DNA of 48,769 bases from Halanaerobium salsuginis (GTDB lineage Bacteria > Bacillota > Halanaerobiia > Halanaerobiales > Halanaerobiaceae), in assembly GCF_900114545.1 (NCBI RefSeq), contig NZ_FOTI01000022.1, positions 1 through 48,769 of the forward strand, written 5' to 3'. The notes beneath the pieces are model-generated. The model saw only the letters and a list, made by a program, of their open reading frames with translations. It had not been told where the DNA came from and did no database searches. A program made the position numbers and the translations under genes. Of the stretch, positions 25,000-33,297 are shown piece after piece; position 1 is the stretch's first letter; every line of letters begins with the position of its first letter.

Positions 25000-25538
25000 T
25001 ACATTTCCTCCTTAACTGCTTCTGTATCTGGTTCATCAACAATAATTGATTTGTTTTCTAAAACCCCAAAAAATTGGAAAACAGAATAAATCAAAATAAG
25101 TGCTCCGGCGATTGGTAAAGTTATAAACAAAAGACCTCTAGACCATTGAGTTGCTGGTAATCTAGTTGCCTTTGTTCTCTCATATAGCTGCCAACCATAT
25201 TTGAATAAATACCATCCAAAAGTACCAACTAAAACATTAGAAATCCGATAAATAAAAGTTTGATATTTATCTGGTACTAAACTCATAAAAAATTCAATAC
25301 TTAAGTGAACAGATTGTTTAACTCCCAATGCCATACCTAAAAAACCAAACCAGATCATCATTAATAACGCTACTTCATCAGACCAGCGAAAAGTAAAATT
25401 AAAAAGATACCGTGTAAAAACTGTTGTACTTACTATTAAAATCATAATAACTAAAAAAAGCATTGCTAAATAACTAATAATTTCTTCTGATAAATCAAGT
25501 AATGATTTAAATTTTCCCTGGCTTTTTTTTGCTTGCAT
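24999..25538 (-). CDS. TRAP transporter small permease subunit (DctQ)
   Basis: A 179-aa, four-helix DctQ-type subunit. The FTRYLFNFTFRWSDEVALLMMIWFGFLG segment (around residues 48-75) is diagnostic. I chose the ATG at 25538 (AAGGGTG 6 nt upstream), giving MQAKKSQGKFKSLLDL. This Shine-Dalgarno is embedded in one of two mutually exclusive hairpins (25545-25586), suggesting control of its translation relative to the binding protein. Confidence 0.88.
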   Translation of the reverse strand: MQAKKSQGKFKSLLDLSEEIISYLAMLFLVIMILIVSTTVFTRYLFNFTFRWSDEVALLMMIWFGFLGMALGVKQSVHLSIEFFMSLVPDKYQTFIYRISNVLVGTFGWYLFKYGWQLYERTKATRLPATQWSRGLLFITLPIAGALILIYSVFQFFGVLENKSIIVDEPDTEAVKEEM

Positions 25539-25544
25539 AAATTT

Positions 25545-25586
25545 CACCCTTTTTAAAGGGTGGAAGCATAAATTAACTTCCACCCT
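25545..25586 (-). other. Two mutually exclusive hairpins at the dctP-dctQ junction
   Basis: Hairpin A: AGGGTGGAAG and CTTCCACCCT (25557-25586, 10 exact pairs). Hairpin B: CACCCTTT and AAAGGGTG (25545-25562, 8 exact pairs), which hides the AAGGGTG ribosome binding site of dctQ. They share 25557-25562, so A and B cannot form together. A exposes the site and B closes it. Confidence 0.6.
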
Positions 25587-25613
25587 CATTAAAAATATTT
25601 ATTCTATTAAAAA

Positions 25614-26597
25614 TTACTCTTCCATTTCAAAATTCAAAATACTATTTAATAAGTCTTCATAACCTTCACTGTAATCAGGATAGAGATCCATTACTTTATC
25701 CTGGAATGCCTGTTTTTGCTCAGCATCTAAATAAGTAATATCTGCTCCCTCTTCAACAGCTAGTTTCTTAGCTTCTTCAGTTCTTTCATCCCAGGCCTGT
25801 CTCTGTACTTTAGTAGAGTCTACAGCAGCCTGTTTAATTATTGCTTGATCTTCAGAACTTAATCTATCCCAGGTAATCTTACTCATAATGATTAACTCAG
25901 GAATTCTGTTGTGTTCGTCAACTACAAAATGAGGCGCAACTTCGTGATGACTATTATAGTACCAGCCAGGGAAGTTATTTTCTGCTGCATCAACTACACC
26001 AGTTTGTAGTGCACTATAAACTTCACCCCAGGCAATAGGAGTAGGAGAAGCACCTAAAGCTTCAACCATATCCATCATTAACTGACTTTCCTGAACTCTA
26101 ATTCTTAAACCTTTTAAATCATCAGGACTGGTAACTTTTCTATCAGCTGTATAAAAACTACGCGCACCAGAATCATACCAGGTTAAACCTACGATACCAG
26201 CATTTTTTAGCCCATCAAGTACACCTTCGCCAACATCACTAAATAAAACTTGGAACATATATTCTTCACTTGGATAAAGGTAAGGTAATGATAAAACGTT
26301 CAAAGCTGGTTCAAAGTTTGCCATTGGAGTAATAGATGTTCTTACAAAATCAACAGCTCCAAATTGAACTTGTTCAATTGTAGAACTTTCGTCACCTAAA
26401 ATACCACCAGCATAAACTTCAATTTTAATTCTACCATCAGTTCTTTCTTCAACTAGTCTGGCAAATTCTTTAGCCCCTACGACTGTTGGATAACCTTCTG
26501 GTTGATTATCTGCGAAACGTAATGTCATTTCCTGAGCAGAAACACCAAAAGTAAAAACTAATAAACTAACTAAAACTAAAGCAAAAACTTTTTTCAT
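25614..26597 (-). CDS. TRAP transporter substrate-binding protein (DctP)
   Basis: A 327-aa DctP-family periplasmic receptor. The signal peptide KKVFALVLVSLLVFTFGVSAQ precedes the mature EMTLRFADNQPEGYPTVVGAKEFA. The binding-site arginine region KGLRIRVQESQLMMDMVEALGASPTPIAWGEVYSALQTG is complete; its Arg normally salt-bridges a carboxylate ligand. There is no lipobox. The ATG has AAGGGGG upstream. It is the first gene of dctPQM, 125 nt downstream of the response regulator gene; the gap contains two ATTCTGAA/TTCAGAAT motifs that may be regulator sites. Confidence 0.92.
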   Translation of the reverse strand: MKKVFALVLVSLLVFTFGVSAQEMTLRFADNQPEGYPTVVGAKEFARLVEERTDGRIKIEVYAGGILGDESSTIEQVQFGAVDFVRTSITPMANFEPALNVLSLPYLYPSEEYMFQVLFSDVGEGVLDGLKNAGIVGLTWYDSGARSFYTADRKVTSPDDLKGLRIRVQESQLMMDMVEALGASPTPIAWGEVYSALQTGVVDAAENNFPGWYYNSHHEVAPHFVVDEHNRIPELIIMSKITWDRLSSEDQAIIKQAAVDSTKVQRQAWDERTEEAKKLAVEEGADITYLDAEQKQAFQDKVMDLYPDYSEGYEDLLNSILNFEMEE

Positions 26598-26722
26598 TTT
26601 TTGTCCCCCTTAAATTTTTTCTAATCTAATTTTAACAATTATTTATTCTGAATACTATAGATAAACTTGTTATCTTATTCACTTCTTTGCTTGTTTTCAG
26701 AATATTAAAGCTAAATCGGTCA

Positions 26723-28228
26723 TTATTTAAATTTTCCAGGAGAAAACCCCGTATATTTCTTAAAAGCTCTGCTAAAGTAATTCCGGTCAGAATAACCAAC
26801 CTTAGCAGCAACTACTTTTATTTTACTTCCATTTTTTAAGAGTTTCTTTGCATTTTCCATTCTGATTTTAATTAAATAATCTTTATAATTAATTCCTTCC
26901 ACTTCTTTAAATAATTTACTTAAGTAATATTTGCTAAATGAAATATATTCTGCTACCTCTTCCAGACTAATATCTTCTTGATAATTTTCTTTAATATATT
27001 CTTTAACTGTTTCAATTACTTCTACTTTTTCATCACTTTCGTTATCACGTAAATCTTCTACTAAATCTTTAAGTATATTTTCAAAATAAATTTTTAAACC
27101 TGTTGGGTTATCAATTAGATTAATTTCTGTTTCTAATTTTTTCATTTTCAAAAATGATTTTTCCTGATCATAATATTCCATTAAACGTCTATTTAGAAAA
27201 ACTAAAAACCTTTTTAAGAAGTCTTTAATACCTGCAAGCTTATTATGTTTATTTAAATAATCAAATATATATTTAAATTCATCTAAAACACCAGTTATAT
27301 TTTTATCTACCAGACGGGCAAATATTTTCTTTTCAGTCTGATAAGGATAAGAGTTAATACTTAATTCATCATCTTCTATTTGTGACCTTGTCTGATTATA
27401 GATTTCATTTATATTATGATAATTATCATCAATATCACTATAAATTAAATTTAAATCATCGTGATATTTTTCTTTAAATTCTATTTTCATTTCTTTGACC
27501 AGTTCTTCAAATTTAGAAGAATTAACTTTTTTTGCTAAATCACTGTCAATTAGTAAGAAAATTATGTTCTGCAGACCATTATGAGAAATAAGTCCCGGAA
27601 TAAACTGTTTCAATTTTTGTTTATATTTAGCAAAAAACTGCTGATCTATTTTTTCTAGATTAGAAGAATTTAAAGTTAAAAACATATATTTATTGCTTTT
27701 AATCCCCAATAATTGCTTATGTTCAAGAAATTTATCCAGCGAAGATTCAGTATTATATACCACATTTAAAATAATCTCTTTTTCTAAAATAGGTGTTATT
27801 TTTTGCAAGCGATTGATTAATCTCTGCTGCCTTAATTTTTCTCTGCTTTTATTTTTAATTTTAGTTAAACTTTTATTAATAACTTTTTTGAAATCTTCTT
27901 CAAGATATGGTTTAACTAAATAATCACTTACCCCAATTTGAATTGATTTACGAGCATATTCAAACTCACTGTGAGCAGTTAAGATAATTATTTCTAGTTC
28001 AGGATTTTCTTTTTTTAGTTTTTCTGCAGCTTCCAACCCAGTTATTTTAGGCATTTTTATGTCCATTAAGACAAGATCAACTTCTTTTTCTAATGCTTGA
28101 AAAAAAGCTTCCTGACCGTTTGAAACTTCTGCACTTAAGATTATTTCATCAGCATAAAACTTATTTAAATAAAATTTTATCGCTTTTCTTTCTAAATGCT
28201 CATCTTCAGCTACTAATACTTTAATCAT
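26723..28228 (-). CDS. Response regulator, REC plus AraC-type DNA-binding domain (YesN-like)
   Basis: A 501-aa transcription factor with a receiver domain (acidic pair near residues 8-9, phospho-acceptor Asp56 in LVLMDIKMPK, Lys in DYLVKPY near 108), a long central region, and a C-terminal AraC double helix-turn-helix (ISLEEVAEYISFSKYYLSKLFKE, then VAAKVGYSDRNYFSRAFKKYTGFSPGKFK). It starts 4 nt after the sensor-kinase stop, so it is part of a HK-RR operon. It most likely activates the dctPQM genes directly downstream in response to the transported solute. Confidence 0.9.
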   Translation of the reverse strand: MIKVLVAEDEHLERKAIKFYLNKFYADEIILSAEVSNGQEAFFQALEKEVDLVLMDIKMPKITGLEAAEKLKKENPELEIIILTAHSEFEYARKSIQIGVSDYLVKPYLEEDFKKVINKSLTKIKNKSREKLRQQRLINRLQKITPILEKEIILNVVYNTESSLDKFLEHKQLLGIKSNKYMFLTLNSSNLEKIDQQFFAKYKQKLKQFIPGLISHNGLQNIIFLLIDSDLAKKVNSSKFEELVKEMKIEFKEKYHDDLNLIYSDIDDNYHNINEIYNQTRSQIEDDELSINSYPYQTEKKIFARLVDKNITGVLDEFKYIFDYLNKHNKLAGIKDFLKRFLVFLNRRLMEYYDQEKSFLKMKKLETEINLIDNPTGLKIYFENILKDLVEDLRDNESDEKVEVIETVKEYIKENYQEDISLEEVAEYISFSKYYLSKLFKEVEGINYKDYLIKIRMENAKKLLKNGSKIKVVAAKVGYSDRNYFSRAFKKYTGFSPGKFK

Positions 28229-28232
28229 TGAA

Positions 28233-29744
28233 TCACTCCTTAATAACAGGGATTGAAATTTTAATTTCTGTCCCCTGGTTAACCTTAGTTTTTATTTTTA
28301 AAATATCTTCACCATAATAGAGTTCTAATCTTTTTTTTACATTTAATAAACCAAGACTGTTTTTACGCTTACTATTTATTTGAGCAGGTTTAAGAGCAAC
28401 TTTGCTTGCTAAAATTTCTGTTAATCTTTCTTGATTAATCCCTTTACCATTATCTTTGACTATTATTTCAACTTTTTCTGCTTTTCTTATTATATCTATT
28501 AAAACATAACCATTAAGATCTGTATCTGATAAACCATGAATTATTGAATTTTCAACTAAAGGTTGAATAATCATTGGAGGTATTTTTATTTCGGAAATAT
28601 CACCAGTGGTTTTTATTTCAAAATTCATCTGTTCTTTAAATCGAGTTTCTTGAATAGTTAAATAAGCACGCAAAGCTGCTAGTTCTTCTTTTAATAAAAC
28701 CATTTTTCCTTTATGGTCAAGATTATAACGCATAATTTTAGATATCGCGACAATTAACTTTTGAGTTGCAAAAGCATCTTCAAACATAGCTGTTCGAGAA
28801 ACTGTATTTAAAGTATTAAATAAAAAATGGGGATCCATCTGCATTTGTAGATTCAATAATTGAGACTCTTTTAAAAGTCTTTCTTTTTCTATGTTCTCCA
28901 TTTTCTCCTGATTAAGTTTATTCTCCAATTCAGATTTTTCTTTAAGTTCTTGAATATAATTTCTAATATTTTTTTTCATTAAATTAAAAGTCTGTCCCAA
29001 TATATTTAATTCTCGATAATTTATTTCTTTAATATCACTAATTTCCCAATGGCCCAGGGAAAGATATTTTGCTGAAGTTGATAACTTGTCAATAGCTTTT
29101 AAGACATTATTAGACATTAAAACTGCAAATGCAAAAACAGCTATACTAATTAAAATTACAATTGCATATATCGTTTTAGACCTATTTTGAGTATCTACTA
29201 ATAAATTAACATAATTCTTACTATGATAAGCTAAATAAGAATTAATTAAATTTTGAGTATGACTGTTCATATAGGAATATAAAATATCAAGTTTGGTTAG
29301 CTTATTGTAAGTTGATTGATTAAATATCTGATTTGATAAAAGCTCATTAACCAACCTATCATGATAAAGCAACATATTATTTAAATTACGATAAAAGGTT
29401 CTACTTTTTGAATCTCGGTTAATTTCTGGTTTAATTTCTGCCATTAAATTATCTATTTTTTTTCTTGAATTTTGATAAATTAACTTATTTTCTGAGTTTC
29501 TTTCCTGGAATAAAAGATCAAAATGACGAGAATTTTCTGTAATCTCTAAAGAAAGACGATTTAGTTTAAAATTGATGTCAACATTATTTTGATAAATTTT
29601 TATTTCTTGATCTCGTCTGATAAAGGAAAAGAAAAACACTATATTAAGAATAATAATTATTATAATAAAAATACTAATTATCCGACTGCGAATTGATCTT
29701 TTAGGCCTAAGTAAATGAGATATTTTACTTAATATTCCGCTCAC
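28233..29744 (-). CDS. Sensor histidine kinase (YesM-like)
   Basis: A 503-aa membrane kinase with TM1 (about 21-43), an extracytoplasmic sensor of about 145 residues, TM2 (about 192-212), HAMP, and a coiled-coil linker. The HisKA-7TM/His_kinase phosphorylation motif is MQMDPHFLFNTLNTVSR (His near 304), and the ATPase has PLVENSIIHGL (N box) and VKDNGKGI (G1). The only in-frame standard start is a GTG whose first base belongs to the AGGAGG itself. An ATA codon 8 nt after AGGAGG is at ideal spacing, so the exact start is uncertain by three residues. It pairs with the response regulator at 26723. Confidence 0.88.
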   Translation of the reverse strand: MSGILSKISHLLRPKRSIRSRIISIFIIIIIILNIVFFFSFIRRDQEIKIYQNNVDINFKLNRLSLEITENSRHFDLLFQERNSENKLIYQNSRKKIDNLMAEIKPEINRDSKSRTFYRNLNNMLLYHDRLVNELLSNQIFNQSTYNKLTKLDILYSYMNSHTQNLINSYLAYHSKNYVNLLVDTQNRSKTIYAIVILISIAVFAFAVLMSNNVLKAIDKLSTSAKYLSLGHWEISDIKEINYRELNILGQTFNLMKKNIRNYIQELKEKSELENKLNQEKMENIEKERLLKESQLLNLQMQMDPHFLFNTLNTVSRTAMFEDAFATQKLIVAISKIMRYNLDHKGKMVLLKEELAALRAYLTIQETRFKEQMNFEIKTTGDISEIKIPPMIIQPLVENSIIHGLSDTDLNGYVLIDIIRKAEKVEIIVKDNGKGINQERLTEILASKVALKPAQINSKRKNSLGLLNVKKRLELYYGEDILKIKTKVNQGTEIKISIPVIKE

Positions 29745-29800
29745 CTCCTAATTAAAATACCGATTTTAATAATTAAAAATTATAGTAAATCAAACAGAAA

Positions 29801-29825
29801 AAGCCCAACTTTAAAAGCTGAGCTT
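29801..29825 (-). terminator. Terminator downstream of the CRISPR array
   Basis: In minus-strand RNA AAGCUCAGCUUU pairs with AAAGUUGGGCUU (12 pairs including two G-U), followed by UUU. It is placed to end a minus-strand CRISPR transcript before the sensor-kinase gene. Confidence 0.65.
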
Positions 29826-29925
29826 ACAATATCTATAACTTTAAATTATTAAAATTATATTATACAAATTAATAATAATTATATTATACCAACCTGTTAT
29901 ATAATTATCAAGATATTTTGTTATA

Positions 29926-31210
29926 GTTTCAATCCTTGTTGTAGTGGATTTAGTCATTAGACCTTATGATTATTGGGAGGGCGAAAATGAGAAATGTGTT
30001 TCAATCCTTGTTGTAGTGGATTTAGTCATTAGACACGATCAGAAAGATGATGAAGAAGAGGAAGAAAACAGGTTTCAATCCTTGTTGTAGTGGATTTAGT
30101 CATTAGACCTATATATAGATGGTGGTAAACCTGCTATGTCTACATGTTTCAATCCTTGTTGTAGTGGATTTAGTCATTAGACATTAACATCTCCTTTTAA
30201 TTTCTATTTCCAATTTTTGTTTCAATCCTTGTTGTAGTGGATTTAGTCATTAGACAATTGGAATTAAGGTCAGTTTCACTTATGACAATAAGTTTCAATC
30301 CTTGTTGTAGTGGATTTAGTCATTAGACAAAATTTCAAATGATTTACTTAAAATAGTCTATTGCTGTTTCAATCCTTGTTGTAGTGGATTTAGTCATTAG
30401 ACTTAATCCGCCGCCACCGCTGCCGTTTAAATTTAAGTGTTTCAATCCTTGTTGTAGTGGATTTAGTCATTAGACGTTGACGCCGAAAGCTTTAAGAAAT
30501 ATTTGAAGAAAAAGTTTCAATCCTTGTTGTAGTGGATTTAGTCATTAGACTATATCGTTTTGCCAGACATCGCCAGACCATGGAGGTTTCAATCCTTGTT
30601 GTAGTGGATTTAGTCATTAGACTAATTTAACCAAGCTTCAGAAGATGTTTCCCTGATATGTTTCAATCCTTGTTGTAGTGGATTTAGTCATTAGACTCTG
30701 CTCGGTATCCATATCGCTCTCTTTCGGAAACTGTTTCAATCCTTGTTGTAGTGGATTTAGTCATTAGACCATATATTCAGCTATATTGAAATTAGAGTCA
30801 GTATGTTTCAATCCTTGTTGTAGTGGATTTAGTCATTAGACGAATACTCTTACTGAGCTTATTGTTGAAGCCATGGTGTTTCAATCCTTGTTGTAGTGGA
30901 TTTAGTCATTAGACAAAGAAATACAAATCGATGAGCCGGATAAATATATTATGTTTCAATCCTTGTTGTAGTGGATTTAGTCATTAGACCAACGCCTGCA
31001 CTTACTTTTTATGCTCAGGCTTTCAAGTTTCAATCCTTGTTGTAGTGGATTTAGTCATTAGACAAAGAGAAGGAGAAAACCGATGACCGGGCCAGAAATG
31101 TTTCAATCCTTGTTGTAGTGGATTTAGTCATTAGACAATATTCTTTCCAGATAAGCTGGTTTTGAAGGTTGATGTTTCAATCCTTGTTGTAGTGGATTTA
31201 GTCATTAGAC
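29926..31210 (-). CRISPR. CRISPR array, 18 identical 37-bp repeats, 17 spacers
   Basis: The repeats are 37 bp: on the plus strand each starts GTTTCAATCCTTGTTG and ends TTTAGTCATTAGAC. Starts are at 29926, 29998, 30072, 30146, 30219, 30292, 30366, 30439, 30514, 30586, 30660, 30733, 30805, 30878, 30953, 31027, 31100 and 31174. All look identical, including the terminal ones. Spacers are 35-38 bp and all different. Read on the minus strand the repeat ends in ATTGAAAC, the usual 8-nt crRNA 5' handle of type I-B/III systems, so transcription runs from 31210 to 29926. The AT-rich leader at 31211-31544 and a terminator at 29801 agree. No cas gene is within the window, so the effector machinery must be elsewhere or absent. 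Confidence 0.98.
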
Positions 31211-31544
31211 CCGTTTTTGATCAACCTTATCGCTATAACAGTCATCACAACTATTCGGCTAGAAATTTATTCGGCTAAAATTTAGGATTTTTGACTGCAA
31301 AAATAGTTATTTTTAGCTAAATGCCGCGACTTTGACCATCCTGACCAAATATGATATAACTGCATTTATCAAGGTTCGCAAAAATTAAAGCAAATAAATT
31401 TGCCTCAGAATTTAACTAATTAATTAAATATAAATTATATATTATAATACTATTTTACATTATATTTTAATAATTGCAAGTTTAAATTAAACTTATAGTT
31501 AACTGCTTAAATAATAATCAAAAAATATAGCTACAAAAACGAAA
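31211..31544 (-). promoter_or_regulatory. Putative CRISPR leader
   Basis: A 334-bp stretch without genes, very AT-rich in its distal half (about 31410-31500), between the tRNA-Arg terminator and the first repeat as transcribed. On the minus strand it contains promoter-like TTGCAA, a 16-nt spacer and TAAAAT (around 31460-31490). Near the array is a tandem 16-bp repeat (31252-31283). Leader function is inferred from repeat polarity. Confidence 0.7.
31252..31283. repeat. Tandem 16-bp repeat in the CRISPR leader
   Basis: TATTCGGCTAGAAATT is followed immediately by TATTCGGCTAAAATTT (14 of 16 identical), 41 bp from the first repeat. This is a plausible leader recognition motif for spacer acquisition factors. 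Confidence 0.6.
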
Positions 31545-31573
31545 AAAGCCCGACCGAATAAACGGCGGGCTTT
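31545..31573 (-). terminator. Terminator of tRNA-Arg
   Basis: AAAGCCCG pairs with CGGGCTTT, with an inner CCG/CGG pair; on the minus strand it is followed by TTTTTTCG. It lies 34 bp past the tRNA 3' end. Confidence 0.85.
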
Positions 31574-31606
31574 AAGCATCTTCATTGAAATATCAAGCAT
31601 TATAGA

Positions 31607-31683
31607 TGGTGGGGTCAGGCGGATTTGAACCGCCGGCCTACAGATTAGGAATCTGTTGCTCTATCCAGCTGAGCTATGACCCC
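31607..31683 (-). tRNA. tRNA-Arg (anticodon CCT)
   Basis: A complete 77-nt cloverleaf on the minus strand: acceptor GGGGTCA, D arm AGCTCAGCTGGATAGAGC, anticodon stem-loop ACAGA-TTCCTAA-TCTGT giving CCT, and T arm GGCGGTTCAAATCCGCC. It ends GACCCC-A-CCA with the CCA encoded. It reads AGG codons. It has its own promoter upstream (31702-31730) and a strong terminator downstream. Confidence 0.97.
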
Positions 31684-31701
31684 TTTTACGGACACTTTAA
31701 C

Positions 31702-31730
31702 ATTATAAACTAATTTAGATTAAATTTCAA
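31702..31730 (-). promoter_or_regulatory. Promoter of tRNA-Arg
   Basis: -35 TTGAAA (31725-31730), 17-bp spacer and -10 TATAAT (31702-31707) on the minus strand, about 20 nt before the tRNA. The -35 box overlaps the last codons of the chemoreceptor gene. Confidence 0.75.
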
Positions 31731-33297
31731 ATTTTTCTACTGTATTAGAGAGCTTTTCTGCCATTACTGCCAGGTCAGTAGAAGCAGTTACTATTTCTCT
31801 GGTAGAAGAGCTCTGTTCTGCAGAAGCTGCAGCTACAGACTCTGCATTTCTGGAAGCCTCCTGGCTTACAGCGGCGATTTCTGAAATTGAGGCTTTAACA
31901 AAATCACTATTTTTATCCATCCGTTTTGATTCCTCTGCTATTTCCTCAATATAAGTAACTAAATTATCCATTGCCTGATTAATTTCAATGAAAGATGCTT
32001 CGGTTGATTTAATTACATCTACACTATTATCAACTGAAGTACTTGTTTCATCAACCTGAGAAACTGTGGTTTGAACACCTGCCTGAATTTGATTAATTAA
32101 TGAAGCAATCTGTTCAGTTGCAGTTGAAGACTCTTCAGCTAACTGTCTAATTTCATCTGCTACTACACTAAATCCTCGACCAGCTTCGCCAGCCCGAGCA
32201 GCTTCTATTGCTGCATTTAAAGCTAACAAATTGGTTTGTGAAGATATTCCGTTAATCAGTTCTACTATATCACCAATTTTTTCTGAAAGATTTCCCAATT
32301 CATGAATTTGTTCAGTTACTGTGACAGTTTGATTCTTAACTCGCCTGACCTGATCAATTGAATTATTAATAGATTTATTTCCAGTATCAAGATCACTTAT
32401 AACTTGATCAGCCTGTTCATTCATCTGAACTGACTTGTCTTCAATATTTTTGACTTCATTAATTAAACTATCAATACTTGTTTTAGTTTCATCAACTTGA
32501 GCTGACTGTTCTTCTGCTCCCGAAGCAACTTCCTGAACAGCCTTACCAACTTCTTCTGCTGAAGCAGATATTTCTTCACTTGATGCTGATAATTCTTCAC
32601 TAGCTGCTGATACTTCAGAGGCAATATCAGCAATTTTACTAATTAAATCTAAAATATTTGTCCTCATTCTATCCATATCAGAAGTCAACTGTCCAATTTC
32701 ATCTTTCTTTTCTAAATATTTGCTGTCTATTTGAGCATTTATTTTACCTTCAGCAATTTTATTAACAAATTGTGAAGCTGCTTTAATTCCTTTATTTACA
32801 CTAAATACAATAATAAAGGAAATTAAAATAGCAATTAAAACAAATATAATAACTGTTAAAACTAACTGACGATTTGCATTATCTATACCAGCAAAAGATT
32901 CATCATGTAATTCAGTTGTTGATGACATATATAACTCCTGGATATTATTTAAATTTCCTCTAACGGCTTCAAATCTATTTTTTTCTTCTTCAAAAAGACT
33001 ATATGCCTGATCATAATTGCCAGCTTGAATATTACTCCAGATAGAATTAGTTATTGTCTCAAATGATTGAAATAAAGCAGGAAATTGACTGCGCCACTCA
33101 GCTTCATTAGCAGATAATACTTCTGTAGCGGTATACTTATTAAATCTATCCCATGTTTGCTGCATATTTTCATCAAAATTATTTTTTAATTCTTCGAGTC
33201 GATTACTATTATTTTCATCCATTGCAGTCATTAAAGCTACTTTAGCCTGCTGCAGATCTCGATCAGCATTTAAAAGATAATTAAGGTTTGGTCCCAA
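31720..33297 (-). pseudogene. Methyl-accepting chemotaxis protein, 3' part of an IS-interrupted gene
   Basis: This is the C-terminal ~520 residues of a chemoreceptor: most of a four-helix-bundle sensor domain, TM2 ([20 protein letters not shown]), HAMP, and a full signalling domain with the conserved hairpin tip ([19 protein letters not shown], then [21 protein letters not shown]). The first membrane helix is missing. Its reading frame continues into the terminal repeat of the IS element, whose TTG at 33297 could serve as an unsupported start (no ribosome binding site). Joining residue N58 of the 5' part (35203-35379) to [12 protein letters not shown] here regenerates a 577-aa receptor in frame. 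The remnant would lack the N-terminal anchor and is probably non-functional as a sensor. Confidence 0.9.
33278..33284. repeat. Target-site duplication of the IS1182-type element (copy 1)
   Basis: TAATTAA on the plus strand, directly outside the inverted repeat; identical to 35204-35210 at the other end. Confidence 0.88.

Noticed and set aside
29763-29925. Search for cas genes or a degenerate repeat flanking the array
   Set aside because: Neither side encodes a Cas-like protein, and no partial repeat is visible outside 29926-31210.
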